This document shows positions 10,612 to 21,415 of a stretch of 64,000 nt of DNA, piece after piece. Origin of the DNA: Kappaphycus alvarezii (Eukaryota; Rhodophyta; Florideophyceae; Gigartinales; Solieriaceae). The notes under the pieces were generated by a model, which saw only the letters and a list, made by a program, of their open reading frames with translations, searched no databases and was not told the DNA's origin. Position numbers and translations under genes: made by a program. Each line of letters opens with the position of its first letter. The stretch's first letter is position 1. The DNA lies in NCBI GenBank assembly GCA_002205965.3, contig NADL03000548.1, forward strand, positions 124,001 through 188,000. The letters run 5' to 3'.

Positions 10612-11640
10612 ATGGAGATCTCTGACGAGAAGATCCAGATCCCGAAATTCCTCGATCGCCCGAAGGAAAATTTTGTGCTCTCGAATCTTCGCATGACTGC
10701 GGTTCTGGAGATGAAGAACCTTCTGTCCATCGTGGATGGCTCTGAGGCAACCCCTGTCCAGAATGCCGAAGAGTCGAAGAAAGAATATTTCGCAAAGCGT
10801 AAGTCGAAAGCAGCTGCGTAGCTTGTCGTCTCGCTGGACGACCGCCCGCTTAAGGCAGTACAGAAGTGGGCTGACGACCCAACCAAGCTGTGGGCGAAGC
10901 TGATTGAGCGCTTTGCGTCCAAGACTACGTCTACAAAGCTCATGCTGCTGAATGAAGTGTTCAATCTAAAGTACGGCGCCGGCTCTAGCATGGCCGATCA
11001 CATCGCTGAGCTCGAGCTCTCGTTCACGAAACTTTCCGCAGCTGGACAGGACTTCGGAGAACTAATCCAAGTGAGTATCTTGTTCAGCTCTATCACAGGC
11101 GTCTTGGAATTCGAACCGACCATTGCAGCAATTCGAACGATGGAGGAGTCCAAGGCCACCTGGGAAGCCGTCTGTTCCCGTCTGATTGACGAGGCCAAAG
11201 AGCATTACAAAAGAATCAAATGGAGCAAGCCTGGCGATCTCTGCGGGCAAGTCTTATCGCCAGCCGGGTGGCCGGCACGGCCAGCACCGTGGCCGTCACG
11301 TGCACTTTGACGCACACCCTTTTGACGCACACCCGCGGGTCATCGAACAGCGCCCCCGTCGCAATGACCGCATCAGAAACCGCCACAACCTTGGCGGCGC
11401 CAGAAATTCAAACGGTAATCGAAACAACGGCCGTCAGATTGCTGACCATCAGCAAGTTGGCGAACATATGCCTGGCGGTCTGCCCCGTCTGGGTACTGTT
11501 CGCGTCATGAATGGACGAGCTGCCGACGCAAGCAATGCCCGCGTTCCGGCGAACCGTTTTGACAATATACGGGACGGACATATCAACGCTTCCGTCCCGG
11601 ACGACAATTTCTTCACAGTCGAAGGAGCATCTGCTGCGGC
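10612..11640 (+). pseudogene. Young copia: gag region
   Basis: Starts MEISDEKIQIPKFLDRPKEN and continues with an ...LWAKLIERFASKTT-like block and LMLLNEVFNLKYGAGSSMADHIAELELSF, the helical Gag core. A basic, glutamine- and asparagine-rich stretch follows before the protease. I see no clear CCHC zinc knuckle, which is unusual for copia Gag. Gag forms the cytoplasmic particle that packages element RNA. Part of a broken polyprotein fossil. Confidence 0.8.
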
Positions 11641-11649
11641 CACGGTTGC

Positions 11650-12030
11650 ATCAGGCTCCACCAGTCTGTCGTTCATTGTAGACAGCGGCGCCAGCCATCA
11701 CATGTGTCGCTACGCCGAAATGTTTACATCGTTGACGGAGTGCGATAAAAAGACTATACGCCTCGGTGACTCGTACGAAATTGAGTACTCCCAGTACGGT
11801 ACCATTGACATCATGGTTGCACCTGCTGACAAACATGCCAATGAAGTCTGGCTACGCCTCGTCAATGTCCTCCACGTTCCGTCACTGGAAATGAACTTCT
11901 TATCGGTCATCTCGTTTGACAAGAAAAATATGCGCATAACATTTTGCTCTGGTCGTTGCGATATGGAGGATGCTGATAGCGCGGAGCTTCTGGCGACTGC
12001 ACGAAGTGGCCAGGACGGACTTTACTAGCT
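11650..12030 (+). pseudogene. Young copia: aspartic protease region
   Basis: Contains FIVDSGASHHMC near 11670-11705, the catalytic D-S-G-A of copia retropepsins. It is followed by IRLGDSYEIEYSQYGTI and VLHVPSLEMNFLSVISF, the usual copia continuation. The enzyme cleaves the Gag-Pol polyprotein inside the particle. Confidence 0.88.
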
Positions 12031-12059
12031 TCATGCCTCTCTGAAACAAATTCAAGGAT

Positions 12060-13240
12060 CGTCACTAGCCGTTGCGAATACTGCATCGGCGAGCAGCGAG
12101 GCTGTCAAACTCTGGCATTCGCGCCTCGGCCACGCAAATAAGGCAGCCATCGAGTCAATTATCCAGCGTGCAGACTACAATGCAAGCAAGACAGCTTCCC
12201 CAGAGACTGTCGATTGCCATGATTGCGTTACCTCTAAGGGCGCCGGCGGTCATCATGACAAGTCGCTCATCAAGGAGAACTACGAGCCGGGTTCATGCAT
12301 CTTTATAGACGTCTGTGGGCCCATGGGCACGACAAGCTGGGGTGGGAGCAGCTATATACTGCTGTTCGGTGATGCAGCCTCGCGATACATATGGATCGAC
12401 ACAATAGCGCGAAAATCAGATGTTCCAGAATCAATTCAACGTTTTGTCGCAGCGTTCGACAATCAGTTCACGCACCGCGTGAAACGTTTTCACTCTGACA
12501 ATGGCAAAGAATTCGCGAACAAGCGTGTTTCTACTTTCTTGTCCGACAATGGTATCAAGCATACATTCTCGGCGCCATACAACCCCCAGTCTAACGGTGT
12601 GGTCGAACGTGCCAACCGTTCTGTCATCGAGCGCATTCGAGCTCTTCTTGTCTTGGCAAAACTTGACGCCTGTTTTTGGGCGGAGGCGGCCGAGCATGTC
12701 GTTCGCACGCTAAATGTCATCCCGAAGACAGTCCTCGGCAACATCTCGCCGTACGAGCGACTCCACAAACATGCTCCTGACCTTTCGAACTTTCGCGTTT
12801 TTGGCTGCCGTGGATTCTTTGCATTACCAGACGCCAAGAGGCAGAAGCTAGAACAGAAGAATTGCACGTGCATTGTTCTTGGGTCAGGTTACGGTAGTAT
12901 TTACCGTGTTTTCGACACTTCAATGGAGCTGCTCCACATCGTCCGTCACGTGCGCTGTGACGAGACTAATATCCCGGGATACGGAAATCCTGTTGAAGAG
13001 CAAAGCCCTTCCAACGATACTCTCGCAATAGAAGATGACGAGAATGAAAACGCCGTCCACACCGACACCGATGACAGCGCAGACGAACACGACGCGCCAC
13101 AGGCCGACGCCAATCCGAATGAACCTGTCGATCCCGCTGTCGATGCAGACGAAAACGAAGACGAAGCGGTCACGTACTACCCACCAGAGCTTCGTCGCAG
13201 CGCTCGTATCCAAAACCAAAATATCGCTCGCAGTGGTGGT
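12060..13240 (+). pseudogene. Young copia: GAG-pre-integrase and integrase
   Basis: Shows the HHCC module (LWHSRLGHANKAAIES, then CHDC), the first catalytic aspartate in CIFIDVCGPMG, the second in FHSDNGKEFANK, and the glutamate in YNPQSNGVVERANRS. After it come a FRVFGCRGFFALPD segment and an acidic linker rich in D and E ending YYPPELRRSARIQ. Integrase joins the cDNA to target DNA and would account for the CTTTA duplication. Confidence 0.92.
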
Positions 13241-13269
13241 AGAACTGTGGCTAAGCTGTCTCAAACGAC

Positions 13270-14130
13270 AAATACATGCCTACCGTTCGCCAAGCGCTCG
13301 ATTCCTCCAACCGAGACGAGTGGATTGTGGCCATCGAAGAAGAGCTCCGAGCACTTCGTGAGCGCGGTGCTTGGATTCTAGTTACTCGCCCTGCCGGCAA
13401 GAAGATCATGCCGACGCGATTCATTTTGAAGGTGAAACGCAGGCCGGACAATACGATTGAGCGCTTCAAATCCCGCCTTGTCGTTCTCGGCTGTTTTCAG
13501 ACTGCTGACGACTACGACAAAACCTTTGCCCCAGTGAGCCACTTTACTGTGGTTTGCCTGCTTCTCACTCACGCTGCTCGCAAAGGCCAACGCGTGCATC
13601 ACCTTGATGTCGCTAATGCGTTCATCAATGGCGAACTGGAAGAGGATCTTTACTTCTCTCTTCCGAGAGGCTTTGATGAAAACAGGCCGTCCACCCACGT
13701 GTACAAGCTACTCAAGTCCCTGTATGGCTTGAAACAGGCTCCACGCGTGTGGTATAATGCTCTCTGCGAAGCGCTTCTTTCTCTGGGCCTCCGTGCTCTG
13801 CAGCACGCTGAATCAGGATTCATGGGCACTATCGATGGTGCTCTGGTTATTGTTTTCGTGTACGTTGATGACTTGCTTGTCACCTCTTCGTCGGATAATG
13901 CAATCAAGACTGTCAAGCGCGGGTTACAGCGTCATTTCGACACACGTGATATGAGTGATGTCTCTGCCTTCCTGAACGTGTCGATTGAGCGCCGAGGCGC
14001 GGGGTACTTCTTCAATCAGAGGGGGTACATCCAGAAAATTCTGGAGACCTTCAACATGCACTATTCAAATCCTGCTGTCACTCCGATGGACCCGTCAATG
14101 TACCGTCTGCTGACTGAGCGCAAGCCGCGT
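13270..14130 (+). pseudogene. Young copia: reverse transcriptase
   Basis: Carries DEWIVAIEEELRAL, ILKVKRRPDN, RFKSRLVVLGC, HHLDVANAFINGELEED (first catalytic aspartate), SLYGLKQAPRVWYN and VYVDDLLVT (the Y-V-D-D box, about 13860). This is the full series of copia RT motifs. It copies the RNA genome into DNA. Confidence 0.95.
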
Positions 14131-14149
14131 AGCGACGAAGAAGCTGCAA

Positions 14150-14839
14150 ATCATGATCAATGTGCCCTTCCGACAGCTTATCGGCAAACTTCTCTACCTC
14201 TCAACTTGTACACGTCCTGATATTTCATTCGCAACTTCGATTCTTGCACGCCACATGTCCGCCCCGCGTCCTGTCCACTGGACTGCCGCAAAGCGTATCT
14301 TACGTTACTTGCGCGGGACAATCCAGTTCGGCCTTCACCTTCATGCCGACAATGACCAGCTCTCCGCCTATGCCGATGTCGACTGGGCTGGCGGCAGTGA
14401 CCGATCATCCGTTAGCGGAAATTTAGTCTTCTTCGGCGGAGCTCCTATCCTTTGGCGGAGCTCGAAGCAACCGTGCACCGCTCTTTCGACCACGGAGGCT
14501 GAATACGTGAGTCTGTCGACACTTGCTCGTGAAGTTCACTGGCTCTGTTCCCTCTGTGATGAGCTGGGTCTGATGCAAGAGGGGGCAACGCCTACATTCG
14601 AGGACAACACCGCGGCAATTGCGTGGGCGAGCGACATCGCTAATTTCAAACGCAACAAGCACATTGATGTGCGTGCCCATTACGTTCGCGACCTCGTCAG
14701 GAAAAATGAATTGGAGATCAAGCACATCGCATCTCAGAAGCAACGTGCTGACATCCTCACTAAGCCGCTCTATGGGCCGACCTTCGCCAAAGATCGCGAT
14801 GACCTCTGTGTGTGCGTGGTTCATACATCGCGAAACTGA
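14150..14839 (+). pseudogene. Young copia: RNase H
   Basis: Contains IGKLLYLSTCTRPDISFA, YADVDWAGGSDRSSVSG (catalytic aspartate), ALSTTEAEYVSLS (glutamate), TFEDNTAAIAWA (aspartate) and HIDVRAHYVRD ... RADILTKPL. These are the usual copia RNase H and C-terminal tail motifs. It removes the RNA strand from the hybrid. Confidence 0.94.
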
Positions 14840-14850
14840 TCGACGTGACA

Positions 14851-14860
14851 CTCAGAGGGG
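14851..14860 (+). promoter_or_regulatory. Polypurine tract
   Basis: CTCAGAGGGG lies immediately before the 3' LTR. The AGAGGGG purine run is the expected primer for plus-strand DNA synthesis. Confidence 0.7.
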
Positions 14861-15277
14861 TGTCAGCAAAGGGGCTGAGATGGACACGTCCGTTGCGTGA
14901 TGGCGAAGCCAACGAGGTTCACCGTGCAACGTGGCGACGTGGTGTGTAGTTTCAAGTTCAGATTAAGAAACAACGATGTAGGTGTTGCTGCAGCGTTGAT
15001 ATGGGCTTATGGGCTCACGCAGGGAACATCATACTGCTTGTAACTTGCGTGCAACTTAGCAACGGGACGCAGTCATTTATTGTATCAGAAGTGATACCAC
15101 TATACTGCACAACACGCAAGGGTTATTTGCGATCCTCTCAGAGTTATTACTTTGTGCCGGACTTCCTGTGTGGTCCAACGTAATTGTAGTGCGTTATAAG
15201 CCGACAACTCTGCCTCTAAAATAAATCCCGGGCTCACCGGAAGACACTACTTTACAAAATCAACCCAGCTCACATCA
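14861..15277 (+). repeat. 3' LTR of young copia (417 bp)
   Basis: Begins TGTCAGCAAAGGGGCTGAG and ends CTCACATCA. Nearly identical to the 5' LTR apart from having a single copy of the 90-bp segment. Confidence 0.94.
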
Positions 15278-15282
15278 CTTTA
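15278..15282. repeat. Target-site duplication, right
   Basis: CTTTA, matching 10033-10037. Confidence 0.92.
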
Positions 15283-15595
15283 TCAACAAAAAAAAATACA
15301 GTAGTACATCGTTAAACAGAACCTCACTTAAGGAAAAAACCGCTACAAAGAACGGATATATATCCCCCAGGATGATAACCACTAGATTTACATCATATTG
15401 ACGGTTACGTCCTTCCTCATCGTAAGGACCGTTCGCATAGAACCAAAATTCAAAATTTAAAAAATTTAAATCATTTTAAATTCAATACAATTTTCAACTA
15501 AGGACAGCGCAACCACTTAAACTCATATGTAAGTTTACAGCAGTTCTTTTGCTTAAATTTCAAAATTACTACGGTGATTTCCGCATGAAAGAGCA
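15283..15595. other. AT-rich spacer
   Basis: AT-rich sequence with short A and T runs. Nothing is recognised between the copia target site and the LINE. Confidence 0.5.
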
Positions 15596-16770
15596 ACACT
15601 TCAAAAATTCAAATCCCTTCACCCCACGCCCACGTCCCCCGTTCAGCCCCTCCCTAACTCTCGTCTTCCCCCTGCCGTCAAGTTTTCCGTTTCGGATGTT
15701 CGTAGAGCCATCCATAGCCTCGACCCGTCCACCGCCCCTGGATCTGATGGCCTTTCCCCGCTCTTTCTCCGTATGTTGCTTCGACCTGCGGGGGGAGTGC
15801 ATCCCGCCCGCGACTGTCTTTATGTCCTGACCAAGTTTGTTAACATGTGTTCCAACGGCGAACTACCGGACTCGTGCAGGGCCTACTTCTGTGGGGGCCG
15901 GCTCACAGCCCTCCACAAGCCCAACGGTGGACTTCGCCCTATAGCTGTTGGTCTCCTCCTCCGCCGACTTATTGCCCGCCTCCTCGCTCACAAGGCTTGC
16001 TCGACTGCAGCTTCCTATCTCTTGCCTCATCAACTCGGCGTGGGCGTTAAAAGCGGGGCTGAGGCCATTGTTCATGCCGTCCGTCGCCTGACGCAAAACA
16101 CCAAGTTCCAGGACCACGTATTGATCCAAGTCGATGCCCACAATGCTTTCAACAGCATTTGTCGACAACGCATTCTTGATGCCGTTCTGGACTTTGCACC
16201 TGGCATCGCGCGATGGGTTCACTACTGTTATGGGATACCTCTTTTCTCTCATTCGGTTCATTCTCCATACTAAGCGCCGATGGCATTCAACAGGGGGATC
16301 CTTTGGGGGCTCTGCTTTTCGCTCTCGCTCTCCATCCTCTCGTTCTCAAGTTCCAGGAGCGATTCCGGCCCCCGCTCAACGCTTGGTATGCAGACGATGG
16401 GAACTTGGTCGTTCCCCGCTCGCAGGCCCTCGATGCTTTGCAATTCTTCCAGAGTCAGGGACCAGCCATCGGGTTCGCACTGAATATGACCAAAACTCAC
16501 GTATACGGCCTCTCCTATAATCCCTCTCCCCTCACTCTTCCCTGCCCCTTCTCCACGCCCGATGGCTTTACCGTTCTCGGCTCTCCCATTGGTTCCGATA
16601 CCTTCGTCAGCGCCACATTTCACACCCGTCAAGCTGAAGTAGATCGCATCTTTTCCTGTCTTCAGTCCTTCGATGACGCCCAGATGGCCTACCACTTGCA
16701 CCGTTTCTGTGCGAGCGCCTGTAAGGTTGTTTATCTGCTGCGGACTCTCTCCCCCACCAATCTACGGCTT
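15596..16770 (+). pseudogene. LINE reverse transcriptase domain
   Basis: In the frame of 15602 the protein reads VSDVRRAIHSLDPSTAPGSDGLSP, then LTALHKPNGGLRPIAVG, IQVDAHNAFNS (first catalytic aspartate) and RWVHYCYG. After the frameshift near 16250 it continues with GIQQGDPLGALLFALALHP and WYADDGNLVV (the Y-A-D-D box), then FALNMTKTHVY and FTVLGSPIG. All core RT motifs 1 to 7 are therefore present. The enzyme would make cDNA by target-primed reverse transcription at a nick cut by the RLE domain. Confidence 0.93.
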
Positions 16771-17938
16771 TGGCCGTCAGCTTCGACCGGAAGCAGCGGG
16801 AGGCTTTCGCACAGATTCATGGTCCTTGCACCGACTCCGAATGGGAGCAAGCCTGCCTTCCTATTTCCTACGGGGGCCTCGGCATTCTTCTCGCTTCGTC
16901 AATCCCTGAGTCCGCTTATGCGGCTTCGATGATTGATGTTTTCCGCCGTTTCTCAGATCTGCTCTCCTTCTCGGGAGACCTACACCTGGAGGAAGTGCCT
17001 CGGGCCGCAATTTCTTTATTATCTACCCGTTATCCAGATCTTTCGGCTTCCCTGTCGCCCACTTCCCTGTTTCAGAGGTGTCAAACGCCGGTCCCCGACG
17101 AACGGCTCCAGTCTGCTATCTCGTCTGAGCTTCACAGTTCGACGTTTGATCGGATCTTCCGATCATCCTCTGACCGCGACAGATCTGGCCTCCTATCTGT
17201 CCGTGAGTCGTCCGCCTGTTCAGCTTTCTCTACTTTACCGCACCCTCACCGCGGCACCTATCTGTCCTCGCAAGCTTGGATAGTCGCTGTATCTCTACGC
17301 CTCGGCCGCGCGATTTTCTCTGGTCATGATCGATGTCCGGTATGTGCTCGCCGTTCCAACGACATCGCCCCGGTGCTCGATCCCCTGGGCAAACATGCCC
17401 TCACCTGTAAGTACAACGATGGGCAGACTCGTCGCCACAATGTCTTGCGTAACGCTCTCCATCGCTACTGTAAGGAGCTTGGAATTTCTGCCTCTCTTGA
17501 ACATCTGCTTCCTCCCCTTCCCCTTCGTCCTCCTCCTCGTCCGCCCTTAGCATAGATCTTTATATCCCTGCTGCATATGGCCTCGACCCGAAGGATATTG
17601 CTTTGGATGTCACAGTGGCCCATCCACAGGTCACTTCTCGCGTTTCCCAGTGTGCCCTATCTGGCGGCGCAGCTGCCTCAATGGCTGAACGTGCGAAACA
17701 CACGCACTTCGGTCTAGTCTGCCACACGAACGATATACGGCTTCTTCCTGTTGGTATTGATGTGTTCGGTGCCCTTGGGGCCGACGGTGCGACTTTCTTC
17801 CGGCGCCTTTCTACGTTCGCTGCTGCCCGTCGAGGCACCACTCCCCAATGGGAGCTGCACCTCCTAATCACGCGCTTTGTGTTCTGCTTGCATGGGTTAC
17901 AAGCTCGTCAAGTTCTTACCAGATGCATTTCCGATTAG
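16770..17938 (+). pseudogene. LINE post-RT region and restriction-like endonuclease
   Basis: Contains ACLPISYGGLGI (typical of the post-RT thumb and linker), then CPVCARRSNDIAPVLDPLGKHALTC, a CCHC-type knuckle, and RRHNVLRNALHRYC. After a frameshift near 17550 it reads IDLYIPAAYGLDPKDIALDVTVAHP, with a D...D-V-T-V pattern like the PD-(D/E)XK core. GGAAASMAERAKHTHF and VFGALGADGATFFRRLS follow, typical of the tail of these LINE proteins. Ends at 17938. Confidence 0.82.
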
Positions 17939-18163
17939 TTTCTCTCTCATCCCCTATGCATGTTAATTTCTCTGTAATCCCCTCAGCATGTTCTCCCACA
18001 TGCTCTTTCCACATCCCGTAAAGATTACACACACATCAAAAATTTCGGAACTGTGCAAGGCTTGAGGATCCACTTCTTTCTCCAGACCGACCATACTCTC
18101 CCCACTCTGAATCCTCGGTCGAAAACGTGCAACACTATGACGATAAACTACCTCAAAAACTAG

Positions 18164-19032
18164 CAGCGAGCTGGTATTGGGGCTGATAATCGGAAACGAC
18201 GCAATACCAAACACCATAACTTCGAGCGCTTAGCAAAGTGGGCCCGCCAGAACTTCGGTCTTTCTTTTACGCGGTCAAAGCCAATTCCTTCTCGAATTTC
18301 CTCTAGCGCAGAGAAATTCTTTCTGAGAACGCGAGACGTGCCCTCAAGCCTGCACAAATGGCAATTGAGAAACGTTTACTACAGTGGATCAATGATAAAT
18401 GTGTCTCGAAGGTATGTTTGACAGGTGCTATTATTCGCTTGCAAGCGAAACCATTGTTCCATGATGTCAATGACCTCCTGAAGGATGACGACAAGATTAA
18501 CTTTCAGTTTTCCGCAGGCTGGTTGTGGCGCTTTCTGAAGCGCTGGAACTTGAAGTCACCGAAGCTTCATGGAGAAGACGCCAATGCTCATGAGAATGCA
18601 GTAGAAAGAGAGCTTTCTTCTTTACGTTCTATTTTTCAACGTGCGCTATCTTGTTTGTGGACCGCCGACAAGACTGGCGTTAACTATGCCATTCCTCCAG
18701 ACCGCACAATATGTCAGCGAGCCACCTCGGGTCGGAAAAAGGACAAGAGACGCATTACACTTCCCGTTTGTGCCAACGCAGGTGGAACCGAAAAGTTCCC
18801 ACTTCCCGCTATTTTTAATGCTGAAAAACCAAGATACTTTCAGGAGAAAACCAGCCGCGAGCTTAGGTTTGACTACGAGGCTAATTAGAAAGCGTATATG
18901 ACCATTTTCCTTTATTTCGACTGGCTCAAGTGTGACGGCTATGTGCTACGTGAATATGATTTGGACAAATTTTCAATCTGGTATTATCTCCGATTGTTGG
19001 AGGTAGTGCAGTATCATTTCGACACCAGTGAC
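18164..19032 (+). pseudogene. pogo/Tigger-like transposase, broken
   Basis: An N-terminal HTH stretch (FERLAKWARQNFGLSFTRSK) lies in the frame of 18200. After a frameshift near 18357 the frame starting at 18358 continues with IEKRLLQWINDKC...LTGAIIRLQAKPLF, a CENP-B/Tc5-type HTH. WLWRFLKRWNLKSPKLHGE comes next, then the DDE catalytic start CLWTADKTGVNYAIPPDRT (family consensus DETG; here D-K-T-G), KKDKRRITLPVCANAGGTEKFPLPAIF and FDYEAN. A stop at 18886-18888 is followed in the same frame by KAYMTIFLYFDWLKC, the expected next block (W.T...F..WL). The second and third acidic positions are not clear. Length is short of the family's usual 450-550 residues. Confidence 0.85.
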
Positions 19033-19847
19033 GACTGATGTTACCCCCGTAATCAATGAAGTCTCAACAGAGACAAAAAAATAGAGTGAGACCATTTTGC
19101 AGCTGGCCTCCCCTCCACCTTCTGGTAGATTGGAGTGTCATCTACAGTTTTCGATGCATTGTACGGTTTCGCAAATGGCTTGGCCATTATACGGTATCTA
19201 CGCTCCGGTACAAATTTACTGGGTACCAACCCACATATCTACCACAGTAAATTAACCCCCCATTTTCACCATTTTGCAGCTTGCTAGCTTGCAGACTCGG
19301 ATGTCCATCAGCTGTTGGATCTATGCAGATGAAAATGATATTCACGAGAATGTTAATTATTCTGGGATTTCTCAAAGTTTGGTTGATAAACTACGTGACC
19401 CATCCAGTCAAGACATCGATTCAGGATATTCCGGCTCAAGGGAACCCCATATGCTAGTTAGGGAGCAAGTTATGGCTGTTCAGTCATGTATCAGGGTGAC
19501 AGAGTGCCAATATACGATTTATTTGCAGCTCGTCGGTGGCCTTCGCACTTTGTTGCGCTCATTAAAACATCAATCAGTCAAATCTCTGCTGCAGAAAAGC
19601 ATTCAGTCCTATTTCAATCAATAAAGTTAGGATTTACACATGTTCTTCCTTCCCTCCTCCAAAGGAAACCCTCCCATAAGGAATTCAGATCTGTCTCCTG
19701 TCCTCATCCTTGAATTGAAGGACTACTATACGAGGCTTAGCTCGCTGCTATAGTGACGCCTCCAAGAGATTGCACTCGTCCCTCCCGACTACAACTTATC
19801 TTTAAGGGCCATCCAAAGGGCCTTTAAACGCATTGGATTTTCATCAG
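19033..19847. other. Unassigned flank of pogo pseudogene
   Basis: Holds the motif CAGTAAATTAACCCCCCATTT at 19245, one of a set of CAGTAAAC-CCCC motifs found at 31266, 33421, 35191 and elsewhere. An unidentified 116-codon frame lies at 19274-19624 (polar, no recognised domain). It may be the eroded transposase C-terminus or unrelated. Confidence 0.35.
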
Positions 19848-19910
19848 AATAACGCATTAGACGCGTGGATATAACCGACCACATCTTCCATGCATTAGAA
19901 TAACCCAAAG
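19848..19910 (+). repeat. LINE 3' end, short plus-strand copy
   Basis: ACGCATTAGACGCGTGGATA followed by TAACCGACCACATCTTCCAT and TGCATTAGAATAACCCAAAG. It is the reverse complement of the 3' terminal segment of the LINE copies at 39028 and 57028, so it is an extremely 5'-truncated insertion of that family. Confidence 0.75.
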
Positions 19911-21415
19911 ATTTCCCCCTTTTCATCAGAAGACTCAAATGCGCTAGTTGTAGACATTTTGCCCTGATTGAGATAATTAACATCCCATGTAATCGCATCT
20001 GCGTCTTTCAGTGCCGTAAAAACAACTTTCCGTTCGTCTTTTTCAAAAATCTTCACCTTCGTGGCTAATAAAGCTGCATAATCAGTCTTCCTTTCCTCCT
20101 GAAAATGTTCTACTTTCCTTAATAGTGGCTCTTGGTCATGTCCATACGAATTTTTGTTCAAAATGACCAAAACAAACTCCTGCTCAGGGTCATCCCCACC
20201 TTACCATCAATTGACTCCTATAAAGTAGAATTTTCAAAGTTCTCACCTACGGTCCACCTTCACTATCAACAAAAAAGTGAGTCCGTTGGTATGTGAAGGT
20301 GTTTCATTAATTATTTAGGTTTCACTTAGCAGCGATAGGAGTACAATTCCCTTCCTACCATGGAAGTAATCTTTTTCACTGGTAATCTACATTGTCTAGT
20401 GGCGATTTTGGAATTTGGCGTTTTCCGATGATATGTAAAGGAGCGTTGCACACCTCCCAGAAGTACTGGGAGGCGATTAAATGTGGTTGTTGTTCGATGC
20501 TGGCCTGACTAAAGGTTATGACAGAGTCCAGGCTGGCATCGAGCGGGAGAATGAGAACGAAAAGGAATCGAGAATGAACAGAAGAAGACGTTTGAGGGAC
20601 AGTACGCAGGGAAGACGGAGGGCATCTCACTTTGCTGTGTCTTCCTTTTAAGTTGCCTCCTGTCAAGGAAGGAGGCCTTTCATGAGCACCCTTCGCCTTG
20701 GTTGGCTGTCTACCGACCACGATGAAATCAAAAGCTGTGACGCATAGTGCATGGCGCGAAATTTCACCCATACAGTTGAAAGCTACGCAGTATAGAGCTA
20801 TGTCTCTGCTACCTACGCTCCCGCAATACGTCTGAATTCGGTAGCTTTCGTTTTGGGTTGCAACAGTGGTGAATGGATCGGAAAGTCTTCTAGAAATTTA
20901 AAAAACTGATCCGTAATTCCATAGGCGCCTTTTTTTCACCGTTCAAATCCTCCAAAGACAGCGCCAGCTTCTGCAAAGTATCCTTCAACATCAATTTCGG
21001 ATCGAGGCCAGTGTCCGCTGAGGGGTAAGCCTCCATTCCCCATGCCTTCACGAAAACCACCATCACCAACGCGTCCCCTCCCCTCCGAGAGGTTCAGCGT
21101 AGAACATTGTGTCACTGGAACGCTCTGTGTCGTTTTAAAGCCTGCTGTGCTTCTTAGCCTTATTGGCGTCTTCTATAACCAATTACTCGAGCTTCATAAC
21201 AGACGAGGTGGAGAGATGCTCTGCGATTACGTTATACTCTCTGACGTGATGTTGGAGTTTACCCAGTGCTTTCATTGCCTTGCTTCTAAATTTTATCTTC
21301 TTCTTGGGCACCGGCACCTGTGATGGGCAGACCAGCTATTGGGGACCATTGGTTAATATTTCGATTTTCATCAAACCGTCTCTCCTCTGTTACGGGGGAG
21401 GTTGAACCTCGACAT
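19911..21415. other. Unassigned region
   Basis: Two minus-strand frames, 19895-20170 (91 codons, charged: KKNSYG... KIFEKDERKVVF) and 20376-20771 (131 codons), lack recognised motifs. There is a perfect short stem CCTCC...GGAGG near 20650-20675. No promoter or RNA gene seen. Confidence 0.35.

Larger units (their letters stand above)
10038..15277 (+). mobile_element. Nearly whole, young Ty1/copia retrotransposon
   Basis: A 5.24-kb element with two LTRs, TG...CA termini and a 5-bp target duplication on both sides. Parts in order: 5' LTR, primer-binding region, Gag, protease, GAG-pre-integrase and integrase, reverse transcriptase, RNase H, polypurine tract, 3' LTR. Protease-integrase-RT-RNase H is the Ty1/copia order. 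Outside one 90-bp duplication the LTRs differ at only about three of some 400 positions, so the insertion is recent. It looks near-whole but not intact, with roughly half a dozen breaks across gag-pol. Its GC content is clearly higher than that of the flanking DNA. It bears no relation to the LTR family at 550-8413, which has different LTRs and primer site. Confidence 0.95.
15596..17938 (+). mobile_element. 5'-truncated RLE-type LINE
   Basis: A non-LTR retrotransposon body of about 2.3 kb: reverse transcriptase followed by a C-terminal CCHC and restriction-like endonuclease (RLE) module, as in R2/NeSL-type LINEs. No N-terminal zinc-finger part is visible and coding begins directly at the RT upstream region, as expected from 5' truncation. 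Coding runs in three forward frames, with three frameshifts at about 16240-16260, 16765-16775 and 17550. GC-rich coding sequence contrasts with the AT-rich flank. I could not define its 3' end or a target duplication. It is a different family from the minus-strand LINEs at 57 and 59-62 kb. Confidence 0.9.

Noticed and set aside
20940-20960. GTTCAAATCC, a tRNA B-box-like motif
   Set aside because: No A box or cloverleaf arms could be placed around it.
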